Positions 6,404 through 10,901 of a DNA stretch of 10,901 nucleotides are shown here, piece by piece (positions within the stretch are counted from its first letter, which is position 1; every line of letters begins with the position of its first letter). Origin of the DNA: Deltaproteobacteria bacterium UBA2385 (GTDB lineage Bacteria > Myxococcota_A > UBA796 > UBA2385); assembly GCA_002343455.1 (NCBI GenBank), contig DDSR01000103.1, forward strand, positions 8,088 through 18,988, read 5' to 3'. Under the pieces are notes generated by a model that worked only from the letters and a program-made list of their open reading frames with translations, made no database searches and had not been told where the DNA came from. The position numbers and the translations under genes were made by a program.

Positions 6404-6459
6404 GGAGCCTCGGGGGATGCCAGCAGGATAGCCCGGAGGCTCGCATCCAGGAGCTTCTC
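6404..6459. promoter_or_regulatory. Divergent promoter region with interleaved inverted repeats
   Basis: 56 bases separate the lipoprotein and FTCD starts. GAGCCTC (6405-6411) is repeated inverted as GAGGCTC (6436-6442), and GGATGC (6415-6420) as GCATCC (6443-6448), giving an A-B-A'-B' order. On the minus strand TATCCT (6425-6430) could be a -10 for the lipoprotein. GGAG at 6450-6453 is the ribosome binding site of FTCD. The repeats could be operator half-sites for one regulator acting in both directions. Confidence 0.35.
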
Positions 6460-8172
6460 ATGACCTTCACCATCCCCGCGCACATCCCCGCTGACGCCCT
6501 CGTCGAGTGTGTCCCCAACTTCAGCGAGGGCCGCGACCCCGAGAAGATCGCCCGCATCACGGCGGTCATCGAGGCCGTGCCCGGCGTGCGGCTGCTGGAC
6601 GTCGACCCCGGCAAGGCCACCCACCGCACCGTCGTCACCTTCGTCGGCCCGCCGGCCGCCGTGCTGCAAGCCGCCTACGCCGCCATCGGCCGCGCCGCCG
6701 AAGAGATCGACATGCGCGGCCACACTGGCGAGCACCCGCGTATGGGGGCCACCGACGTCTGCCCCCTGGTGCCGGTCCGCGGCATCTCGATGGAGCAGTG
6801 CGTCGAGCTGGCGGGCATCCTGGCCCAGGCCGTCGGCGAGGGCCTCGACATCCCCGTCTACCTCTACGAGCGGGCCGCCCGCCGCCCCGAGAACCAGGAC
6901 CTCGCCCGCGTGCGCAGCGGCGAGTACGAGGGCCTCGCCGCGCGGCTGGTCGAGGGCGGCGAGGATCGACCCGACTTCGGGCCCGCCGTCTGGAACGAGC
7001 GCCTCGCCCGCACCGGCGCCACGGTGATCGGCGCCCGCCCCTTCCTGGTCGCCTTCAACATCAACCTCAACACCGTCAACGAGCGCAAGGCGATGAAGAT
7101 CGCCGCCCTGCTGCGCGAGAAGGGCATCTACCGCAAGGACGACAAGGGGCAGATCATCCGCGACGAGCAGGGCCGCGGCATCCGCGATCCGGGGCTGTTC
7201 AAGGCGGTCAAGGCCATCGGCTGGACCATCCCCGAGTACGGCCGCTGCCAGATCTCGATCAACTTCACCGACACCGCGGTCAGCCCGCTGCACGCCGTCG
7301 TCGACGCCGCCCGCCGCCTCGCCGACCAGGAGGGCCTGGTCGTCACCGGCTGCGAGCTGGTCGGCCTCACGCCGCTCTCCGACCTGCTGGCGGCCGGCCG
7401 CCACTACCTCTCCCGCCAGGGCCAGAACCCCGGGGCGCCCGATGGCGAGCTGATCGAGGTGGCCATCCAGTCCATGGGGCTGCGCGAGCTGGGCCCCTTC
7501 CGGCCCGAGGAGCGCATCCTGGAGTACAAGCTGGGTCGGGACGGCGCCCTGGTGGGCAGCACCGTGCGGGCCTTCTGCGACCAGCTCGCCAGCCGCAGCC
7601 CCGCGCCGGGCGGCGGCAGCGTGGCCTCCCTCTGCGGCGCGCTGGGGGCCGGTCTGGCCGCCATGGTCGCCCAGCTCACCACCGGCAAGGCCGGCTACGA
7701 GGCCGTCTGGAGCGAGTGCGACTCCGCCGCGGTCCAGGCCCAGGCCCTGCGCGAACAGTTCTTGAGCGACGTCGACGCCGACACCGCCGCCTTCGACAAG
7801 ATCATGGCCGCCTTCGCCCTGCCCAAGGGTGACCCCGACGAGAAGCGAGCCCGCAGTCGCGCCATCCAGGCCGCCACCCGCGAGGCGATCGAGGTGCCGC
7901 TGCGGGTGCTGGAGCGCGCCGTGCGGGCATTGGACCCGGTCGAGGTCGCCCTGACGGGCAACGACAACGCCCGCAGCGACGCCGGCGTGGCCGCCCTGGT
8001 CCTGCGCGCCGCGGCCGAGGGCGCCTGGTACAACGTCGCCATCAACTTGAGCGGCTTCAAGGACCCGACGCTCTCGGCGGAGTTCCGCGCCCGGGGAGAG
8101 GCCGCCATCGGCGTCGTCCGCCAGCGGACCGAGGCCATCTCCGCCAAGGTGCGGGCGGACCTGGGGGCCTGA
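6460..8172 (+). CDS. ftcD: Bifunctional glutamate formimidoyltransferase / formimidoyl-THF cyclodeaminase
   Basis: 570 residues, the length of the fused enzyme. The N-terminal domain transfers the formimino group from N-formimino-L-glutamate (histidine breakdown) to tetrahydrofolate. The C-terminal domain releases ammonia to give 5,10-methenyl-THF. The formiminotransferase part covers about 14-340: LVECVPNFSEGRD, DPGKATHRTVVTFVG, and GHTGEHPRMGATDVCPLVPV with the likely catalytic His92, then FNINLNT and CQISINFTD. The cyclodeaminase domain starts near 365: SPAPGGGSVAS (380-390), the acidic DVDADTAAF (437-445) and GNDNARSDAGVAA (500-512). Start: GGAG six bases before ATG. No other hut genes are in the window, though its product glutamate could feed the dehydrogenase upstream. 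Bacterial members are often separate single-domain proteins, so the fusion is notable but known. Confidence 0.95.
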   Translation: MTFTIPAHIPADALVECVPNFSEGRDPEKIARITAVIEAVPGVRLLDVDPGKATHRTVVTFVGPPAAVLQAAYAAIGRAAEEIDMRGHTGEHPRMGATDVCPLVPVRGISMEQCVELAGILAQAVGEGLDIPVYLYERAARRPENQDLARVRSGEYEGLAARLVEGGEDRPDFGPAVWNERLARTGATVIGARPFLVAFNINLNTVNERKAMKIAALLREKGIYRKDDKGQIIRDEQGRGIRDPGLFKAVKAIGWTIPEYGRCQISINFTDTAVSPLHAVVDAARRLADQEGLVVTGCELVGLTPLSDLLAAGRHYLSRQGQNPGAPDGELIEVAIQSMGLRELGPFRPEERILEYKLGRDGALVGSTVRAFCDQLASRSPAPGGGSVASLCGALGAGLAAMVAQLTTGKAGYEAVWSECDSAAVQAQALREQFLSDVDADTAAFDKIMAAFALPKGDPDEKRARSRAIQAATREAIEVPLRVLERAVRALDPVEVALTGNDNARSDAGVAALVLRAAAEGAWYNVAINLSGFKDPTLSAEFRARGEAAIGVVRQRTEAISAKVRADLGA

Positions 8173-8185
8173 GCCTCCTCCGCGC

Positions 8186-8191
8186 TACCCT
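8186..8191 (+). promoter_or_regulatory. Putative -10 element for the 653-residue membrane protein
   Basis: TACCCT lies seven bases before the ATG at 8199, predicting a leaderless message. The surrounding 11-mer CGCTACCCTCA (8183-8193) recurs exactly at 10216-10226 before the MerR gene. No ribosome binding site and no good -35 are visible. Readthrough from FTCD, 26 bases upstream, is also possible. Confidence 0.35.
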
Positions 8192-8198
8192 CAGCGGC

Positions 8199-10160
8199 AT
8201 GCTGTTGCTCCTGCCCGCGCTGGCCCTGGCCTCCTCCTCGGTCGTCGAGGTCGAGCAGGGCCGCCTCGCGCGGGTGGGCGAGCGCCTGGGAGAGGCGACG
8301 GTCGCCCGCATCGAGCAGCACCCCGAGTTCGATCGGATGCACCTGCAGCTGGATCAGGGTGAGCAGCTGACGGTCGAGCTGAGCCTCTTCCGAGGCGGAA
8401 GCCCCGCCTGCCAGCACCATGGCTTCGCCCTCTTCCCCCGGCTCGACCTCGCCCCGGAGCTCGCTCCCGCCACGGCGGCCGCGCCGGTCGCCACCCTCTG
8501 CGAGCGGCTGGAGGCGTCGGGAGCCGAGCTGGACCTGCGCGACATCCGCAGCGACGCCTCCAAGAACAACGAGCGCCCCTCGACCCCGGCCGGCGGCAGC
8601 GAAGGGCAGCAGATCCACATCCCCAGCGCCCAGACGGGGGTCTTTCGGCCGCTGCATGTCCTCCTGCTGGGCATCCTGCTGCTGCTGCCCCTGTCCCGAC
8701 TGCGGCCCTCGCTCGCCCCGCTCCGCGACGGCGTCGGCGTGCTCGCCGTCGCCCTGCTCGCCCGCCTGCTGCTGTCTCCCCGCGGCATCCTGATCGCCCC
8801 CGACGCGGGCTTCGAGAACATCGTGCTCTCCTGGGGCCTGCACGCCCCTCACCCGCTCTACAGCGACGCCTTCACCGCCCTGCACGCGCCGCTGCAGCGG
8901 CTCAGCGGCTACGACCCCGAGCTGCTCTTCGGCCTGCACCTGCTGCTCTCGGCCCTCAGCGCGCCGCTGCTGTGGCTGGTCGCCTCGCACAGCTTGCGCG
9001 AGCGCTGGGAGGCCCTCTTCGCCGGCCTCTCCCTGGCGCTGCTGCCGGTCGCCTTGCGCCTCGCCGGCAGCGAGCTGGCTCATGTGCCGCTCGCCTGCTT
9101 CGAGCTGCTGGCGCTGCTCGCCGCGCTCAACGGCAGGAGCTCCCTGCCCTCGGCCCTGCTCAGCGCCCTGGCCACGGCCTTCGCGGTCCACCTGCGGCCC
9201 GAGGCCATCCCCTTCGCCGCCCTGCCCGCCGCCATCCTGCTGCTGGGGGCGCGGGAACACCGTCGCCTGCTGCTTCCCCTGGCCCTGCTCGTCGGCCTGG
9301 TCCTGCACCGGGCGCTGGACCTCCCGGCCTTCGAGGACCAGGGTCCCATCCGGCTCTCTGCCCTGATGGCGCCCGAGTTCTGGGTCCAGGCCATGCGCCC
9401 TCGGCTCGGACCGCCCATTGGCACCGCCGCCACCTACCAGGTCTTCCTCGACCTCGCAGCGACGCCCTTCCTGCTCCCCCTGTTGACCCTGGCCGGGCTG
9501 GTCCACGGCTGGCGCAGCAACCGCGCAGCCCTGCTCCTGGGTCTGAGCTGGGCGGCGCTCTGCATCGTCCCGGTCCTGTCCAAAGCCTGGCCCGACCTGG
9601 ACGCCTGGCGCCTGCAGCTCGCCGGCCAGGCCCCGCTGCTGCTGCTCGCCGCCCTGGGGCTGGGCCTGCTGCCCCGGCTGCGCCCCTGGCTGCTGCTCAC
9701 ACCGCTGCTGACGCTGCCGCTCTACCTGACATCGATCCGCGAGCGCTGGGCGGGGATGGAGGAGTGGCGTGCCATGAACGAGCTCCTGCCCTCCCTGCCC
9801 GCCGGCAGCCGGGTGCTCTTCGCCGACCACGAGGTCCATGCCAGCGCCTTCGCCCAGGTGGGGGCCCTGCTCCAGCACCGCGCCGGACTGGAGCCCTGGT
9901 GGCTGCCGATGGGGCCCTTCATCGAGGCCCCCGACCCCGGGGCCGATCTCTTCGCCTGGGAGGGGCTGACCTGCCGCATCGAGCGCCTGCCGGGCCGCCG
10001 GGTCGACAACGACGCGACGGTCAACGCCTGCCTGCGCCTGCGCGAGCGCTGCACGCTGACCCCCTGGCAGACCCGGCCGGTGCCCAGCCGCTCGGACGCC
10101 GACCTCCGCATCCCCGAGGGGAGCGAGGTGGGGCTGTACCGCGTCGACGGCTGCCGCTGA
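8199..10160 (+). CDS. Multi-pass membrane protein, GT-C glycosyltransferase-like, with periplasmic N- and C-terminal domains
   Basis: 653 residues. The N-terminus MLLLLPALALASSS looks like a short, uncharged signal sequence. Residues about 15-148 are a soluble, probably periplasmic, region with Cys71 and Cys101. Around 11-12 hydrophobic helices follow between about 152 and 511. The loop after the second helix carries PDAGFENIVLSWG and HPLYSD (201-223). An acidic residue in the first large external loop is the usual position of the GT-C catalytic base, here possibly Asp202 or Glu206. Residues about 512-653 form a second soluble domain with Cys592, Cys611, Cys618 and Cys652. GT-C enzymes move sugars from polyprenyl-phosphate donors to lipids or proteins. 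The assignment rests on layout, not on a full motif, so a plain uncharacterised membrane protein remains possible. FTCD lies 26 bases upstream. Confidence 0.8.
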   Translation: MLLLLPALALASSSVVEVEQGRLARVGERLGEATVARIEQHPEFDRMHLQLDQGEQLTVELSLFRGGSPACQHHGFALFPRLDLAPELAPATAAAPVATLCERLEASGAELDLRDIRSDASKNNERPSTPAGGSEGQQIHIPSAQTGVFRPLHVLLLGILLLLPLSRLRPSLAPLRDGVGVLAVALLARLLLSPRGILIAPDAGFENIVLSWGLHAPHPLYSDAFTALHAPLQRLSGYDPELLFGLHLLLSALSAPLLWLVASHSLRERWEALFAGLSLALLPVALRLAGSELAHVPLACFELLALLAALNGRSSLPSALLSALATAFAVHLRPEAIPFAALPAAILLLGAREHRRLLLPLALLVGLVLHRALDLPAFEDQGPIRLSALMAPEFWVQAMRPRLGPPIGTAATYQVFLDLAATPFLLPLLTLAGLVHGWRSNRAALLLGLSWAALCIVPVLSKAWPDLDAWRLQLAGQAPLLLLAALGLGLLPRLRPWLLLTPLLTLPLYLTSIRERWAGMEEWRAMNELLPSLPAGSRVLFADHEVHASAFAQVGALLQHRAGLEPWWLPMGPFIEAPDPGADLFAWEGLTCRIERLPGRRVDNDATVNACLRLRERCTLTPWQTRPVPSRSDADLRIPEGSEVGLYRVDGCR

Positions 10161-10179
10161 GCCCTGCGGCGTCGCCAAA

Positions 10180-10203
10180 AAACCTCACCCACGCGTGAGG
10201 TTT
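10180..10203. promoter_or_regulatory. Inverted repeat: upstream SoxR-box-like operator, may also terminate the membrane-protein transcript
   Basis: AAACCTCAC (10180-10188) and GTGAGGTTT (10195-10203) form a perfect 9-bp inverted repeat with a six-base spacer, preceded by six A and followed by a T-rich pyrimidine run. The core CCTCAC-N6-GTGAGG (10183-10200) has the same arms and spacing as the second operator at 10222-10239. Its outer arms CCTCA...TGAGG equal those of the E. coli SoxR box. As RNA it could be a weak intrinsic terminator 20 bases after the 8199 gene. Both roles are compatible. Confidence 0.55.
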
Positions 10204-10218
10204 CCTCTTCCTTTCCGC

Positions 10219-10224
10219 TACCCT
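10219..10224 (+). promoter_or_regulatory. Putative -10 element of the merR-iscS transcript
   Basis: TACCCT is inside the 11-mer CGCTACCCTCA shared with the promoter-like site before the 8199 gene. Initiation would fall near 10231, inside the second operator, with the first operator overlapping the -35 position (TGAGGT 10196-10201, 17-base spacing, a poor match to TTGACA). This layout predicts repression of the gene by its own product. Confidence 0.35.
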
Positions 10225-10239
10225 CACGTTAACGTAAGG
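10222..10239. promoter_or_regulatory. SoxR-box-like operator in front of the MerR/SoxR-like gene
   Basis: CCTCACGTTAACGTAAGG is a near-perfect palindrome around GTTAAC. It matches the classical SoxR box CCTCAAGTTAACTTGAGG at 15 of 18 positions; the differences are at 6, 13 and 15. It ends ten bases before the ATG and overlaps the AAGGG that would be the ribosome binding site. In the soxS promoter the box lies in a 19-bp spacer between -35 and -10; here the matching -10 position reads CAAGCA and is poor, so activation in the SoxR manner is less likely than repression. Confidence 0.65.
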
Positions 10240-10249
10240 GTCCAAGCAC

Positions 10250-10798
10250 ATGGCCACCTCCACCTGCCAGAACCCCTCCCCCGCCGCGACGGCCATCCAG
10301 GACGCCGCCCGCAAGGTGCGTGAGGGTGAGCTGCTGCGGGTGGGGCAGCTCGCCGAGCGCAGCGGTCGCTCCGTGCGCGCCCTGCACCTCTACGAGGAGC
10401 TGGGGCTGCTCAGCCCGGCGGGCCGCACCAAGGGTGGCTTCCGCCTCTACGACGAGAGCGCCCTGCTGCGGGTCGAGTGGATCGACCGCCTCCAGGACCT
10501 GGGCTTCTCGCTCAAGGACGCCGCGGAATTCCTCGGCGACCTGCGGGGCGAGACCAGCGGGCCGGCGGCGATGCAGGCGCTGCGAAGCTTCTACCAGGCC
10601 AAGCTGGCCGAGACCCAGGCGACCATCCAGCGCCTGAGCCTGCTCCAAGCCGAGCTCTCCGACAGCCTGAAGTACCTCGACGGCTGCCGCAGCTGCGACG
10701 ACCAGACGCCTCGCCAGACCTGCCCGACCTGCACCAGCGCCCCTCACCACGGAACCGTCGCGCCCGCGATGGTGGCCGCCGTCCACGATCCTTCCTGA
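10250..10798 (+). CDS. SoxR-like MerR-family transcriptional regulator with a C-terminal C-X2-C-X8-C-X2-C motif
   Basis: 182 residues. A 26-residue, poorly conserved N-terminus precedes the MerR winged helix-turn-helix: RVGQLAERSGRSVRALHLYEELGLL (30-54), then GGFRLYDESALLRVEWIDRLQDLGFSL (62-88). ALHLYE corresponds to ALHFYE of SoxR; most other MerR proteins have IRYYE there. A dimerisation coiled coil covers about 107-143. The tail DGCRSC (144-149) matches the DGCIGC of SoxR that binds a [2Fe-2S] cluster. The following cysteines are 158 and 161, not the SoxR C-X2-C-X-C-X5-C spacing, and His166/His167 follow. Cluster or zinc binding is inferred. Start: ATG with AAGGG nine bases upstream; GTG at 10316 is an alternative that would remove the extension. 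iscS follows after 20 bases. Two matching operators precede the gene. Confidence 0.88.
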   Translation: MATSTCQNPSPAATAIQDAARKVREGELLRVGQLAERSGRSVRALHLYEELGLLSPAGRTKGGFRLYDESALLRVEWIDRLQDLGFSLKDAAEFLGDLRGETSGPAAMQALRSFYQAKLAETQATIQRLSLLQAELSDSLKYLDGCRSCDDQTPRQTCPTCTSAPHHGTVAPAMVAAVHDPS

Positions 10799-10818
10799 CC
10801 CCTCACCCGGAACCTCCC

Positions 10819-10901
10819 ATGGCCCCCAAGCTTCCGATCTACCTGGACAACAACGCCACGACCCGCTGCGACCCGCGGGTGGTCGAGGCGATGTTGCCCT
10901 A
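10819..10901 (+). CDS. iscS: Cysteine desulfurase, N-terminal fragment (cut by window edge)
   Basis: Only the first 27 codons are present, but KLPIYLDNNATT followed by DPRVVEAMLP is the conserved N-terminus of the IscS/NifS group of PLP-dependent cysteine desulfurases. These take sulfur from L-cysteine for Fe-S cluster and tRNA thiolation. KLPIYLDN favours IscS over NifS or SufS; the catalytic lysine and cysteine lie outside the window. It starts 20 bases after the SoxR-like gene with no strong ribosome binding site (GGAA at 10809-10812), so the two are probably one operon. More ISC genes may follow. Confidence 0.85.
   Translation, partial: MAPKLPIYLDNNATTRCDPRVVEAMLP

Noticed and set aside
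5363..6463. 366-residue plus-strand open frame opposite the lipoprotein
   Set aside because: Gly/Val/Leu/Gln-rich antisense shadow; the minus-strand frame has a lipobox and CGPC active site.
7695..10178. 827-residue open frame on the minus strand
   Set aside because: Its product is a low-complexity Gln/Gly/Glu/Ala-rich string opposite the FTCD and membrane-protein genes, the normal shadow of high-GC coding DNA; no start signal or family motif.
1..10901. CRISPR arrays, insertion sequences, tRNAs, phage or defence genes
   Set aside because: No tandem spaced repeats, transposase motifs, tRNA-like cloverleafs or defence-family motifs were seen.

Overview
The window is about 70% G+C, with coding third positions almost always G or C. 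The gene set suggests a free-living Gram-negative bacterium, most likely Myxococcota or another former deltaproteobacterium. It contains a very large NAD-dependent glutamate dehydrogenase, a fused formiminotransferase-cyclodeaminase, short leucine-rich lipoprotein signals and leaderless-looking starts. This placement is inference; no rRNA or other phylogenetic marker lies in the window. There are no mobile elements, CRISPR arrays or tRNAs, and every gene is intact except those cut by the window edges.

Layout: (1) 2-1801, the C-terminal part of NAD-glutamate dehydrogenase, followed six bases later by a histidine-phosphatase gene (1808-2428). (2) 2429-2521, a structured leader with mutually exclusive helices, one of which would hide the ribosome binding site of a small secreted protein of unknown function (2522-3016); a strong intrinsic terminator follows. 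(3) 3107-4404, Maf and YggS, overlapping by four bases. (4) 4497-5301, two different Hsp20 genes in one unit. (5) 5303-6403 on the minus strand, a thioredoxin-fold lipoprotein, convergent with the second Hsp20 gene (one base between them) and divergent from the next gene. (6) 6460-8172, bifunctional FTCD. (7) 8199-10160, a 653-residue multi-pass membrane protein with a GT-C-like layout. (8) 10180-10901, a regulatory region, a SoxR-like MerR regulator and the start of iscS, running off the right edge.

The strongest candidate for something undescribed is the last segment. The MerR-family protein has the SoxR-type ALHxYE helix and an SoxR-like C-terminal DGCxxC tail, but its cysteines are re-spaced as C-X2-C-X8-C-X2-C. 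The gene is preceded by two 18-bp inverted repeats of the form CCTCAC-N6-GTRAGG. One of these matches the classical SoxR box at 15 of 18 positions. The next gene, 20 bases downstream, encodes cysteine desulfurase, the sulfur donor for Fe-S assembly. A SoxR-derived sensor that autoregulates and controls Fe-S cluster biogenesis (a job done by the Rrf2 protein IscR in E. coli) is a testable reading.

The second candidate is the leader at 2435-2519, which has the logic of a translational riboswitch but which I cannot place in a known family. The other genes are mostly amino-acid catabolism (glutamate and histidine breakdown to glutamate), nucleotide sanitation (Maf), PLP homeostasis (YggS), and protein or redox quality control (Hsp20 pair, redoxin).
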